A DNA stretch of 64,000 nt, from contig NZ_APNL01000009.1 in assembly GCF_040361435.1 (NCBI RefSeq), positions 62,001-126,000 on the forward strand. The letters run 5' to 3'. This DNA comes from Salinisphaera sp002433465. GTDB taxonomy: Bacteria; Pseudomonadota; Gammaproteobacteria; Nevskiales; Salinisphaeraceae. The stretch's first letter is position 1. Every line of letters begins with the position of its first letter. Below the pieces are notes generated by a model, which saw only the letters and a program-made list of their open reading frames with translations, had not been told where the DNA came from and did no database searches. Position numbers and translations under genes: made by a program. Positions 26,260 to 35,708 of the stretch are shown here, in pieces.

Positions 26260-27651
26260 TCAGGCCGCCTTCTTGGCCATGTCTTCGCCCTTCTTCACGG
26301 CCTCGTCGATGGTACCGACCATGTAGAAGGCCTGCTCGGGCAAGTGATCGTACTCGCCGTCCACGATGCCGCGGAAGCCGCGAATGGTTTCGGACAGCGG
26401 CACGTACTTGCCGGGCGAACCCGTGAATACTTCGGCCACGAAGAACGGCTGTGACAGGAAGCGCTCGATCTTACGCGCGCGGGCAACCGAGAGCTTGTCT
26501 TCCTCGGAGAGCTCGTCCATGCCCAGAATCGCGATGATGTCCTTGAGCTCACGATAGCGCTGCAGGGTCTGCTGCACGTCGCGGGCGGTCTGGTAGTGAT
26601 CGTTGCCGATCACGTTCGGGTCCAGCTGACGCGAGGTGGAATCCAGCGGATCCACCGCCGGATAGATACCGCGCTCGGCAATGCCACGGGCAAGCACTAC
26701 GGTGGCGTCCAGATGGGCAAAGGTCGTGGCAGGCGACGGGTCGGTCAAGTCGTCCGCCGGTACGTAAACGGCCTGCACCGACGTAATCGAGCCGGTCTTG
26801 GTGGAGGTAATACGCTCCTGGAGCAGACCCATTTCCTCGGCCAGCGTCGGCTGATAGCCCACCGCCGACGGCATACGGCCCAGCAGCGCGGATACTTCGG
26901 TGCCGGCCAGGGTGTAACGATAGATGTTGTCGATGAACAACAGCACGTCACGGCCTTCGTCACGGAAGAACTCGGCCATGGTCAGGCCGGTCAGCGCCAC
27001 GCGCAGACGGTTACCCGGCGGCTCATTCATCTGGCCGTAGACCAGGGCCACCTTGTCGATGACGTTCGACTCCTTCATTTCGTAGTAGAAGTCGTTGCCC
27101 TCACGGGTACGCTCGCCGACGCCGGCGAACACCGAGTAGCCCGAGTGCTCGGCCGCGATGTTACGGATGAGCTCCATCATGTTCACGGTCTTGCCGACGC
27201 CGGCACCGCCGAACAGGCCGACCTTGCCGCCCTTTGCGAAGGGACAGAGCAGATCGATGACCTTGATGCCGGTTTCGAGCAGCTCCTGGCTGCCGGCCTG
27301 GTCTTCGAACGTCGGCGGCGCACGGTGGATCGGCGCGCTTTCGTCGGCGCCGATGTCGCCGCCGTTGTCGATGGGATGGCCGAGCACGTTCATGATGCGG
27401 CCGAGCGTCTTCTGCCCCACCGGCACGGAAATCGGCGCACCGGTGTTTTCCACCTGCCCACCGCGGGTCAGACCTTCGGTCACGCCCATGGCAATACAGC
27501 GTACGACGCCATCGCCAATCTGCTGCTCGACCTCGAGCACCAGGTCGGCCTCCTTGAGGATCAGCGCATCGTGGATGCTGGGCAACGATTCGCGATCGAA
27601 TTCCACGTCTACCACGGGGCCGATGATCTGAACGATAGTACCGCTACTCAT
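26260..27651 (-). CDS. atpD: ATP synthase F1 beta subunit
   Basis: Catalytic subunit. 463 residues. P-loop GGAGVGKT near residue 150, DELS region GMDELSEEDKL, and catalytic-site segments GERTREGND and ALLGRMPSAVGYQPT are all intact. Preceded by atpG and followed by atpC. Confidence 0.98.
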   Translation of the reverse strand: MSSGTIVQIIGPVVDVEFDRESLPSIHDALILKEADLVLEVEQQIGDGVVRCIAMGVTEGLTRGGQVENTGAPISVPVGQKTLGRIMNVLGHPIDNGGDIGADESAPIHRAPPTFEDQAGSQELLETGIKVIDLLCPFAKGGKVGLFGGAGVGKTVNMMELIRNIAAEHSGYSVFAGVGERTREGNDFYYEMKESNVIDKVALVYGQMNEPPGNRLRVALTGLTMAEFFRDEGRDVLLFIDNIYRYTLAGTEVSALLGRMPSAVGYQPTLAEEMGLLQERITSTKTGSITSVQAVYVPADDLTDPSPATTFAHLDATVVLARGIAERGIYPAVDPLDSTSRQLDPNVIGNDHYQTARDVQQTLQRYRELKDIIAILGMDELSEEDKLSVARARKIERFLSQPFFVAEVFTGSPGKYVPLSETIRGFRGIVDGEYDHLPEQAFYMVGTIDEAVKKGEDMAKKAA

Positions 27652-27719
27652 ATCCGATTCCTCACCTGGGCAGCGTGAATCGCTGCCGATCTGTGTCTAG
27701 GGTTTGGCTTGTTAGGCTC

Positions 27720-28580
27720 TTACGATACCGCGGCCGCGCCGGCCACGATCTCCGACAGCTCCTGCGTAATCGCCGCCTGGCGCTGCTTGTTGTACTCGAG
27801 TTGCAGGTCGTCGATGATGTCGCCCGCGTTATCCGACGCGGATTTCATGGCAACCATGCGCGCAGCCATCTCGCAGGCCACGTTTTCTACCACGCCCTGG
27901 TAAACCTGGGCCTCGACGTAGCGCACCAGAATCGATTCCAGCAGTTCCGGCGGCTCCGGCTCGTAGATGTAATCCCAGTGGTCGGGCAGCTCGTCGTCTT
28001 CGTCCTCGGGCACCGGCAGCAGCTGCTGGATATCCGGACGCTGCGTCATCGTATTGACGAACTCGTTGCCCATCAGGAAAAGACGATCGATATTGCCTTC
28101 ACGATAGTCATCGAGCATGACCTTGATCGTGCCGATCAGGTCCTCGAGGTGCGGGCTATCGCCAAGGTCGGTGACCTCGGCCTTGATGTCCTTGATGCGG
28201 CGAAAGAAGCTCGCTGCCTTGCGGCCCACCACCACGACATCGACCGGGACGTTCTTTTTATCCCACTCGCGCAGCTCGGCGAGCACCTTGCGGAACAGGT
28301 TGATGTTCAAACCGCCGCACAGGCCGCGATCGGTCGACACGACGATCATGCCGACGCGATTGACCTCGCGCTCCACCATGAACGGATGCTTGAAGTCGGG
28401 ATTCGCCTGCGCCAGATGGCCGATCGTGCGCCGAATCTTCTGGGCATAGGGCCGCGAAGCTTCCACGCGCTCCTGGGCCTTGCGCATCTTCGACGCGGCG
28501 ACCATTTCCATGGCCTTGGTGATCTTCTGCGTATTTTCTACGCTCTTGATCTTGCTTTTGACTTCCTTGCCGCCGGCCAT
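27720..28580 (-). CDS. atpG: ATP synthase F1 gamma subunit
   Basis: Rotor shaft of F1. 286 residues. N-terminal helix with KEVKSKIKSVENTQKITKAMEMVAASKM and the central STDRGLCGGLN segment are typical; the C-terminal helix carries NAGDIIDDLQLEYNKQRQA. Third from the end of the operon. Confidence 0.97.
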   Translation of the reverse strand: MAGGKEVKSKIKSVENTQKITKAMEMVAASKMRKAQERVEASRPYAQKIRRTIGHLAQANPDFKHPFMVEREVNRVGMIVVSTDRGLCGGLNINLFRKVLAELREWDKKNVPVDVVVVGRKAASFFRRIKDIKAEVTDLGDSPHLEDLIGTIKVMLDDYREGNIDRLFLMGNEFVNTMTQRPDIQQLLPVPEDEDDELPDHWDYIYEPEPPELLESILVRYVEAQVYQGVVENVACEMAARMVAMKSASDNAGDIIDDLQLEYNKQRQAAITQELSEIVAGAAAVS

Positions 28581-28617
28581 CAGTTGACTCCGTTGGTGGA
28601 CTCAGGAACGCGCGGTG

Positions 28618-30159
28618 TTACCACGTATGCGTTTCCTTGAATTCCTTCAGCGCGCTGTGCAGCCCGGACTTGATTTCGTCGCTGTAGTCGCCGGTGTCGT
28701 TGATCTTGTCCACCAGCTCCTTCTGCTCGCTTTCCATGTACTGATGCAGCGCGGCTTCGAAATCGGTGACCTTGTCAGCGTCGACGTCGTCCAGATAGCC
28801 CTCTTCCGCCGCGAACAGCGAAGATGCGGTCAGCGCAACCGATAGCGGGTTGTACTGCTTCTGGATCATCAGCTTGGTGACACGCTCACCGTGCTCCAGC
28901 TGCTTGCGCGTCGCGTCGTCGAGGTCCGAGGCGAACTGCGCGAAGGCCGCGAGTTCGCGGTACTGCGCCAGCGCCAGGCGGATACCGCCACCGAGCTTCT
29001 TGATGATCTTGGTCTGGGCCGAACCACCCACACGCGACACCGACAGGCCGGCATTCACCGCCGGACGCGTGCCGGAGTTGAACATATCCGTTTCCAGATA
29101 GATCTGGCCGTCGGTGATCGAGATCACGTTGGTCGGCACGAACGCGGACACGTCGCCGGCCTGGGTTTCGATGATCGGCAGCGCGGTCAGCGAACCGGTC
29201 TGGCCCTTGACCTTGCCGCCGGTCAGCTCTTCCACGTAATCGGCGTTGATACGCGAAGCGCGTTCCAGCAACCGTGAATGCAGATAGAACACGTCACCCG
29301 GATAGGCTTCACGCCCCGGCGGACGACGCAGCAGCAGCGAGATCTGGCGATAGGCGACGGCCTGCTTGGACAGATCGTCGTACACGATCAGCGCGTCTTC
29401 GCCCTTGTCGCGGAAGAACTCGCCCATCGAGCAGCCGGCATAGGGCGCGATGTACTGCAGCGCCGGCGAAATCGCGGCGCCGGCCGCGACCACGATGGTG
29501 TGATCCATCGCGCCTTCCTGCTCGAGCTTGCGCACGACGTTGGCGATCGAGCTGTTCTTCTGCCCGATGGCCACGTAGATGCACTTAATGCCCGTGTTCT
29601 TCTGATTGATGATGGCGTCGATCGCGATCGCGGTCTTGCCGATCTGGCGGTCGCCAATGATCAGCTCACGCTGGCCGCGGCCGATCGGGATCATTGCGTC
29701 GATCGACTTGAGGCCGGTCTGGACCGGCTCGTCGACGGACTGACGCTCGATCACGCCCGGGGCGACTTTCTCGATCGGCGACGTCTGGGTGGTGCCCAGC
29801 TCGCCCTTGCCGTCGATCGGGTTGCCCAGCGGGTCGACCACGCGCCCGAGCAGCTCGTCGCCCACCGGCACTTCGAGGATTCGACCGGTCGTCTTGACTT
29901 CGCAGCCTTCGGAGATATGGGTGTACTCACCCATAAGCACCGCGCCCACCGAATCCCGCTCGAGGTTGAGCGCGATACCGTAGGTGCCGCCGGGGAATTC
30001 GAGCATCTCGCCCTGCATCGCATCGGCCAGGCCGTGAATTTTTGCGATGCCGTCGGCCAGGCTCACCAGCGTGCCGACATTGCGGGACTCGGTCACGGAA
30101 TCGAAGTTTTCGATCCGTTTCTTGATCAGGTCTGAAATTTCCGACGGATTGAGTTGCAT
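28618..30159 (-). CDS. atpA: ATP synthase F1 alpha subunit
   Basis: Non-catalytic nucleotide-binding subunit. 513 residues from ATG 30159 (MQLNPSEIS), the conserved start; the frame is open further upstream. The P-loop reads GDRQIGKT, with Ile where Thr is commonest; the Gly-Lys-Thr core is kept. VGRVVDPLGNP-type and SVSRVGGSAQ segments are typical. Confidence 0.97.
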   Translation of the reverse strand: MQLNPSEISDLIKKRIENFDSVTESRNVGTLVSLADGIAKIHGLADAMQGEMLEFPGGTYGIALNLERDSVGAVLMGEYTHISEGCEVKTTGRILEVPVGDELLGRVVDPLGNPIDGKGELGTTQTSPIEKVAPGVIERQSVDEPVQTGLKSIDAMIPIGRGQRELIIGDRQIGKTAIAIDAIINQKNTGIKCIYVAIGQKNSSIANVVRKLEQEGAMDHTIVVAAGAAISPALQYIAPYAGCSMGEFFRDKGEDALIVYDDLSKQAVAYRQISLLLRRPPGREAYPGDVFYLHSRLLERASRINADYVEELTGGKVKGQTGSLTALPIIETQAGDVSAFVPTNVISITDGQIYLETDMFNSGTRPAVNAGLSVSRVGGSAQTKIIKKLGGGIRLALAQYRELAAFAQFASDLDDATRKQLEHGERVTKLMIQKQYNPLSVALTASSLFAAEEGYLDDVDADKVTDFEAALHQYMESEQKELVDKINDTGDYSDEIKSGLHSALKEFKETHTW

Positions 30160-30229
30160 TGACCTTATTCCTCTGTATCCATGTCGCTGCGGCGAGCTGC
30201 CGCCAGCGGATGATCGCTTGTGGGCCGGA

Positions 30230-30766
30230 CTATTGCGCGAGCGACTGGCGCATGCGCTCAAGCTGTGCGCGCAACGAACCGTCGATCACCAGATCGCCAG
30301 CGCGGATAATCGCGCCGCCGATCACGTCTTCATCCTGTTCGAACGTCAGCGAAACGTTGCGGGCAAGCCGCTTTTCCAGCGACTTGACCAGCGCCGCACG
30401 CTGCTCTTCGGAGAACTCGACGGCCGAGGTGACACTGACGTCCACCCGGTTCTCGGCCTCGGCCTTGCGCTGCTCGTAGAGTGACGCAATCACCGGCGCG
30501 AGGCCCAGCCGCCCGTTGTCGACGAGCAGCCGAACGAAGTTCCAACTGGCTTCATCCATATCGTCTCCGCCGATCTCGACAACCAGCTCGACCAGTCGAC
30601 TATCGCTGATCTCGGGGTTGTCCAGAAGCAACGCCACGTCCGGGTTGGACACGATGGCCGAAAGCGCTTCGAGCGCCCGCGACCACTCGCCCAGCCGGCC
30701 GTTGGATTCGGCGAGCTCGAACACGGCCTCGGCATAGGGCCGTGCCAGTGTTTGCGTCTCTGCCAT
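30230..30766 (-). CDS. atpH: ATP synthase F1 delta subunit
   Basis: Peripheral-stalk subunit joining F1 to the b subunits. 178 residues. N-terminal helical domain starting MAETQTLARPYAEAVFE and C-terminal GGAIIRAGDLVIDGSL signature. Starts two bases after the atpF stop. Confidence 0.96.
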   Translation of the reverse strand: MAETQTLARPYAEAVFELAESNGRLGEWSRALEALSAIVSNPDVALLLDNPEISDSRLVELVVEIGGDDMDEASWNFVRLLVDNGRLGLAPVIASLYEQRKAEAENRVDVSVTSAVEFSEEQRAALVKSLEKRLARNVSLTFEQDEDVIGGAIIRAGDLVIDGSLRAQLERMRQSLAQ

Positions 30767-30768
30767 GG

Positions 30769-31242
30769 CTAACGAATCTCCGCGACGAGGTCGTCGATGA
30801 TGTCATTGTGCGCCTTGGCGTCGATCTCGCGCTTGAGAATGCGCTCGGCGCCCACGACGGCCAGTGCGCCGACCTCGCGGCGTAGATCTTCCTTCGCGGA
30901 GACTACGGCCTGGTCGACTTCCTCACGCGCCGCGGTCACGATGCGCTCGCCTTCGGCACGCGCATCTTCACGGGCACGCTCGAGTGTGTCGTCGGCCTGG
31001 CGCTGCGCATTGGTCAGGATTTCCTGCGCCTGCGTACGCGCCTTGGCGACCATATCCTCGGCCTTGGCCGTGGCCTCGTTCAGCTCACGAACGCCGCGCT
31101 CGGCGGCCGCGAGACCTTCGCTGATCCGCTTCTGACGATCACGCATGGCCTGCATGATCGGCGGCCATACGAACTTCATGGTGAACCAGACGAAGACCGC
31201 GAAGACGATCATCTGGGCCAGCAGTGTGGCATTGATGCTCAT
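30769..31242 (-). CDS. atpF: ATP synthase Fo b subunit
   Basis: Peripheral stator. 157 residues with one N-terminal membrane helix (about 5-25) followed by a long charged Ala-rich coiled coil. Normal length. Between atpE and atpH. Confidence 0.96.
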   Translation of the reverse strand: MSINATLLAQMIVFAVFVWFTMKFVWPPIMQAMRDRQKRISEGLAAAERGVRELNEATAKAEDMVAKARTQAQEILTNAQRQADDTLERAREDARAEGERIVTAAREEVDQAVVSAKEDLRREVGALAVVGAERILKREIDAKAHNDIIDDLVAEIR

Positions 31243-31295
31243 GGGTTATCCCTGGCTTGCGTAACTCGAGTTAAGCGACGTGGCGAACCCGGTGT

Positions 31296-31574
31296 TTAGC
31301 CGCCTGCGGACTGTACGGCCGCCACGAACGGGTTGGCGAACATCAAGAACAGGGCGATACCCACGCCGATCATCGACACGGCGTCAAGCAGGCCGGCGAT
31401 AAGAAACATACGGCCGGTCAGCATCGGGGCCATTTCCGGCTGGCGGGCCAGACCTTCGAGGAATTTGCCGCCGAGCAGGGCGAAACCGAGTGCGGTGCCG
31501 ATGGCACCAAGGCCGATGAGGATCGCGACCGCGATCACGGTCATGCCCTGAACGTCTGCAATGGCTTGTTCCAT
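31296..31574 (-). CDS. atpE: ATP synthase Fo c subunit
   Basis: Rotor-ring proteolipid of 92 residues with two membrane helices and the polar loop ARQPE. The ion-binding carboxylate is Asp64 (GLLDAVSMIG), and the sodium-type Gln/Glu-Thr set is not seen, so proton coupling is expected. Somewhat longer than E. coli (79) because of both ends. Confidence 0.96.
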   Translation of the reverse strand: MEQAIADVQGMTVIAVAILIGLGAIGTALGFALLGGKFLEGLARQPEMAPMLTGRMFLIAGLLDAVSMIGVGIALFLMFANPFVAAVQSAGG

Positions 31575-31624
31575 TTTCTACTCTCCAGTTTACGAGTCAG
31601 TCAGTGGTTGGTGGTGTCGATCGA

Positions 31625-32467
31625 TCAGTGGTCGTCCTGAACCATGCTCAGATAAACAATGGTCAGCATGCCGAAGATATACGCCTGCAGCGTGATCACG
31701 AGAATATGAAAAATTGCCCAGCCCAGGCCAAGCAGGATCTGCAGGATAAACATGGGAACGGCCAGCAGACTCGCCCCGGCGCCCAGCGTGAACACGGCGA
31801 TCAGAATAAAGATCAGCTCGCCCGCGTAAAGGTTGCCGAACAGACGCAGCGACAGCGAAACGGGCTTGGCCACGGTTTCAACCACGAACAACACGAAGTT
31901 GAACGGCGCCAGCCACTTGCCGAACGGATGCGTCAGGGTTTCCTTGAGAAAACCCATGCCGCCCTTGGCCTTGATGCCGTAGACGATCATCAGCAGGAAC
32001 ACCGACAACGACAGACCGAAGGTGATGTTCAGATCGGTCGTGGGCACGACCTTGAGATAATCGATGCCCGCCGCATGGGCGGCTGCGGGCAGCGCATCGA
32101 CCGGAATCAGGTCCATGAAGTTCATCAGGAACACCCACACGAAGATCGTCATCGCCAGCGGCGCGATCAGCGTGGAGTTGCCGTGATAAATGTCACGCAC
32201 CTGCGTGTCGGTAAAGTCGTGGACCATTTCCACGAACGTCTGCAGCTTGCCCGGCTCGCTGGCCGTGACCTTCTTGGCGACCATGCGAAAGACGGCCAGG
32301 AAAAACACACCGAGCACAACAGAAAAGAACAGACTGTCGAGATTCAGCACCCAGAAGCCACTGATGTTGCCGCCGACTTCCATGGTGGACAGGTCGAGCT
32401 GCAGATTCGACAGATGGTGCTGGATGTACTGGTTAGCGGTGTTACCGCCTTCTTCGGCGCTGGCCAT
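31625..32467 (-). CDS. atpB: ATP synthase Fo a subunit
   Basis: Stator channel subunit, 280 residues, with five to six membrane helices. The essential arginine is in SLRLFGNLYAGEL. Cytosolic or periplasmic N-terminus of about 50 residues as in other gammaproteobacteria. Confidence 0.96.
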   Translation of the reverse strand: MASAEEGGNTANQYIQHHLSNLQLDLSTMEVGGNISGFWVLNLDSLFFSVVLGVFFLAVFRMVAKKVTASEPGKLQTFVEMVHDFTDTQVRDIYHGNSTLIAPLAMTIFVWVFLMNFMDLIPVDALPAAAHAAGIDYLKVVPTTDLNITFGLSLSVFLLMIVYGIKAKGGMGFLKETLTHPFGKWLAPFNFVLFVVETVAKPVSLSLRLFGNLYAGELIFILIAVFTLGAGASLLAVPMFILQILLGLGWAIFHILVITLQAYIFGMLTIVYLSMVQDDH

Positions 32468-32519
32468 ATGGAGTTGTCCTCGTTCAAGCCGTCGTCGAAC
32501 TGCCCACCTTCGGCGGCAG

Positions 32520-32897
32520 CTAGCGCGTCAAAACTAAGGCGAGCCAGTAACAAGCTTGGCAAGCCACGTATGTCGCCAGCAGCGATAAAAACTGCTGACC
32601 AAATAAAAGGGCTGCCGTCACGAACAGCCCCACAGTCAATCCTAATTTTCCCAGCTCACCCCAATAAAAGGCGCGAGCCATGGCCGGTGCGTCCACCTGC
32701 CTGCGGCGCGGCAGCAACCACAGCGCCATCCACAGGCCCGGCAAAACAGCCACGACCACACCAAACAGCGCGGCCTTGGCCGACGCCGGCCCCGTCGCGG
32801 CGCCAAACATGGCAGCCACCAACAGGCCCATTGTGAGTTGCGTGCCCAACACCACCCAAGCAAGGCGCATGTTGCGCGGACGTGGTCGGGATATCAC
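32520..32897 (-). CDS. atpI: ATP synthase subunit I
   Basis: Small four-helix membrane protein that helps c-ring assembly. A GTG at 32897 is chosen because six G residues lie seven bases upstream (32905-32910); an earlier GTG at 32912 and an ATG at 32870 are alternatives. About 125 residues. The motif near FYWGELGKLGLTV is typical of AtpI. First gene of the operon, behind a strong sigma70-like promoter. Confidence 0.85.
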   Translation of the reverse strand: MISRPRPRNMRLAWVVLGTQLTMGLLVAAMFGAATGPASAKAALFGVVVAVLPGLWMALWLLPRRRQVDAPAMARAFYWGELGKLGLTVGLFVTAALLFGQQFLSLLATYVACQACYWLALVLTR

Positions 32898-32965
32898 TTG
32901 AGAACCCCCCACCGCGGCCCCGGACGGACACGCGAATCACTCGCGGCGCGCCCAACGCTCGGCGG

Positions 32966-32994
32966 ACTATAGACAAAGCGAAATGGAAGGTCAA
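32966..32994 (-). promoter_or_regulatory. Sigma70 promoter of the atp operon
   Basis: On the minus strand TTGACC (32989-32994) is followed after exactly 17 bases by TATAGT (32966-32971). Both boxes differ from consensus by one base. Transcription would begin near 32959 and run into atpI after 50-60 bases. Confidence 0.8.
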
Positions 32995-33051
32995 TCGCGC
33001 CGAAAACGCCTGTTATTTACAACAAAATGCGATCAGCACGCAGTGCAACCG

Positions 33052-33900
33052 CTACTTCAGACGATCGAGCAGATTATCGAGCTCGCCCGCATTGGGATAG
33101 TCGATCACCACCCGGGCACGCCCGCCGCGTTGCGAGCGCACGGTGACTTTCGCCCCCAGCGTTTCGCCCAGCTCGTGCTCGAAGCGCACCAGTCGATTGC
33201 TTTGCCGCGGCGCGCTTTCGGCGCCTTTCTCTGCCATGGCTGAGGCCACCAGGGCTTCGGTCTGGCGCACGGTCAGCTGGCGTGCTGCCACCCGCGCGGC
33301 GAGATCGGCCTGCAGGGCGCTCGGCGCGCCCAGCAAGGCCCGTGCATGGCCCATCTGGATATCGCCGGCGCGCAGCAGCGCCTGGGCTTCGGGCACCAGC
33401 TCGGCCAGCCGCAGCAGGTTGGACACGCTTGCCCTGGAGCGCCCGACGGCCTCGGCACAGGCGGCATGGGTCATGCCGCATTCCTCGATCAGCCGGCGCA
33501 GCGCGGCGGCTTCCTCGAGCGGGTTGAGGTCTTCGCGCTGGATGTTTTCGATAAGCGCGACGGCCATGGCAGCCTCGTCGGCCATGGGGCGCACCACCGC
33601 CGGCACGGTGGCAAGCCCCGCCAGACGCGCCGCTCGCCAGCGCCGCTCGCCGGCAACGATCTCGTAGCCGCCGTCGGCGTCGCGCACCACCAGCGGCTGC
33701 ACCACGCCCTGTGTCCGTATCGACTGCGCCAGGGCTTCCAGCGCCTCCGCGTCCATGTCGCGACGGGGCTGATAGCGCCCGGGGCGCAGGGCATCGAGCT
33801 CGAGCTCAACGAGTTCGCTGCCGGTTTCCGGCGTGTCGTCGAAATCGTTGGAAAGCAGCGATTCGAGACCGCGCCCCAGTCCGCGTTTTTTCTGTGCCAT
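33052..33900 (-). CDS. parB: Chromosome-partitioning protein ParB
   Basis: Binds parS sites near the origin and spreads as a CTP-dependent clamp. 282 residues. The CTP-binding motif GERRWRA and the following LIENIQREDLNPLEEA are intact; a helix-turn-helix follows (about 150-185), then a C-terminal dimerisation domain. It starts 27 bases after the parA stop. No 16-base parS (TGTTTCACGTGAAACA) was found in the window by eye. Confidence 0.95.
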   Translation of the reverse strand: MAQKKRGLGRGLESLLSNDFDDTPETGSELVELELDALRPGRYQPRRDMDAEALEALAQSIRTQGVVQPLVVRDADGGYEIVAGERRWRAARLAGLATVPAVVRPMADEAAMAVALIENIQREDLNPLEEAAALRRLIEECGMTHAACAEAVGRSRASVSNLLRLAELVPEAQALLRAGDIQMGHARALLGAPSALQADLAARVAARQLTVRQTEALVASAMAEKGAESAPRQSNRLVRFEHELGETLGAKVTVRSQRGGRARVVIDYPNAGELDNLLDRLK

Positions 33901-33927
33901 AGCCCGATCTTGTTTGAGTGATGCGCT

Positions 33928-34773
33928 TTAGCCGGCGTTGCGCCGACGCCGACCGAACAACGACGACACCGCTCGGCGCGCGCCCTTGCGCGGCGCGTCG
34001 ATGACTTCGCTGTCGTCGCGTCCGAGAATTTCGGCAGCCAGCTGGCGATAGGCGGTCGCGCCCGATGCCGCGCTATCGTACTGCATGATCGGCACCCCGT
34101 GGCTGGGCGCTTCGGCCAGGCGCACGTTGCGCGGAATACAGGTTTCGTAAACGGCGCTGCCGAAATAATCGATCAGCTGGGCCGAGACGTCCCCGGTCAA
34201 GCGGTTGCGCGGGTCGTGCATGGTGCGCAGTACGCCTTCGATGATGAGCTCGGGGTTCATCATCTTGCGCACGCTCTCGATGGTTTCGAGCAGGTCGGAC
34301 AGGCCTTCCAGCGCGTAATACTCGCACTGCATGGGAATGATGACCCCACGCGCGGCCGCCAGCGCGTTGACGGTGAGCATGGAAAGCGCCGGCGGACAGT
34401 CGATGATCACATAGTCGAAACTGTCGGAAATTTCGGCCAGCGCCTGCTTGAGCGCAAGGCGGCCGTTCTTGCGATCGCGCAGGCCGACCTCGGCCGCGGT
34501 CATGTCGCCGTTGGCGCCCAGCAGGAAGAACTGGCCGTCGAGCACCACCTGCAGCGCTTCGGACACGCCCTTGTCGCCCAGCAGAAAATCACAGACGGTG
34601 GCCTCGAGCGCGTTCTTGTCCACGCCCACGCCCATGGTGGCGTTGCCTTGGGCATCTATATCCACAAGCAGCACGCGCTGCTCGGCCTCGGCCAGCGCAG
34701 CCGCGAGATTGATGCTAGTCGTCGTCTTGCCGACGCCGCCTTTCTGGTTGGCAATGGCGATGATGTTGCTCAT
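33928..34773 (-). CDS. parA: Chromosome-partitioning ATPase ParA
   Basis: Deviant Walker-type ATPase driving origin segregation with ParB. 281 residues. Walker A NQKGGVGKTTT (about 8-18), Walker A' around VDIDAQGNAT, Walker B VIIDCPPAL. The C-terminal tail is basic (FGRRRRNAG). Between rsmG and parB as in pseudomonads. Confidence 0.95.
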   Translation of the reverse strand: MSNIIAIANQKGGVGKTTTSINLAAALAEAEQRVLLVDIDAQGNATMGVGVDKNALEATVCDFLLGDKGVSEALQVVLDGQFFLLGANGDMTAAEVGLRDRKNGRLALKQALAEISDSFDYVIIDCPPALSMLTVNALAAARGVIIPMQCEYYALEGLSDLLETIESVRKMMNPELIIEGVLRTMHDPRNRLTGDVSAQLIDYFGSAVYETCIPRNVRLAEAPSHGVPIMQYDSAASGATAYRQLAAEILGRDDSEVIDAPRKGARRAVSSLFGRRRRNAG

Positions 34774-34911
34774 GGCCGCTCAGTCTAATGGACTCGTGAA
34801 GCGCATGTTATGCGCAAGCCGGTTCCAGCGCATGACCTGCGGCCCGACCACACCGTTTCGCGCTGCGGAGCGGGCCGGCGTGATCGAACGTTGGACACGC
34901 TCGCCGGGCGT

Positions 34912-35559
34912 TCAGATCAGCCCCGGCTCCAGAATGGCCAGATGGCGATCCGCCTCGAGGCCGGGCACGCGCAGGGCCACCGTATCCACATGCCGGAAAT
35001 CCAGCGGCAAGTCGGCCAGCTCTTCGGCCGGATCGCGGCCTTTCATCAACAGAAATCGCCCGCCCGGCGCAACCAGATGACCCGCCAGCCGCGCACACTC
35101 GCCGGCAGCGGCAAACGCCCGGCAAATGACGGTATCGAATTTGTCGTCGGTTTCCACCGCTTCGACCCGCTCCTGTACCACGATCACGTTATCCAGCTCG
35201 AGACGCCGGCGCACGTGGCGCAAAAACGCGGCCTTCTTGCGGTTGGATTCGACCAGGGTGATGGTCATGCGTGGCCGGGTGATCGCAATGACCAGCCCCG
35301 GCAGCCCCGGGCCGCTGCCGATATCGGCCACCGACGCGCCGGAAACGAAATCCAGCACCGCCAGGCTGTCGAGCAGATGCCGCGTGACCATCGCCAGCGG
35401 ATCGCGCACCGCGGTGAGATTATAGGTCGCGTTCCATGTCGACAGCTCACGCAGATACGCAATCAGCTGCGCCTGCGGCGAGCGCCCCACGTCCACGCCG
35501 ATGTCCTTGATCCCGTCCGCCAGACGCTGTTCGCAGGCGGCCCAATCCGTCATCGCCAT
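34912..35559 (-). CDS. rsmG: 16S rRNA (guanine527-N7)-methyltransferase
   Basis: Methylates G527 of 16S rRNA using SAM. 215 residues. SAM-binding motif VADIGSGPGLPGLVIAI (about 80-97) and EAVE-type motif region are present. 138 bases before parA on the same strand. The usual upstream neighbour mnmG is absent; a divergent carboxyltransferase gene lies there instead. Confidence 0.95.
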   Translation of the reverse strand: MAMTDWAACEQRLADGIKDIGVDVGRSPQAQLIAYLRELSTWNATYNLTAVRDPLAMVTRHLLDSLAVLDFVSGASVADIGSGPGLPGLVIAITRPRMTITLVESNRKKAAFLRHVRRRLELDNVIVVQERVEAVETDDKFDTVICRAFAAAGECARLAGHLVAPGGRFLLMKGRDPAEELADLPLDFRHVDTVALRVPGLEADRHLAILEPGLI

Positions 35560-35708
35560 GCTTGCCCCATCGTGGTCCTCCCCAATTCAGCCGTTCAGGA
35601 TAGCGATTTTAGCCGTCCAATTCGTTATCGCGACCGTGTCGCAGGTGCCAAAGACCTGTTTTAGGCTTCATGCTGCCGGATCGCCCCTCGTTTCAGCCAA
35701 GATCGTTC

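Noticed and set aside
28618..30159. Ile in the AtpA P-loop (GDRQIGKT) as a sign of a non-functional subunit
   Set aside because: The variable position differs but the Gly-Lys-Thr core and all other motifs are intact.
33000..35700. Possible replication origin near parAB-rsmG
   Set aside because: No cluster of TTATCCACA-type boxes and no AT-rich unwinding stretch was found.
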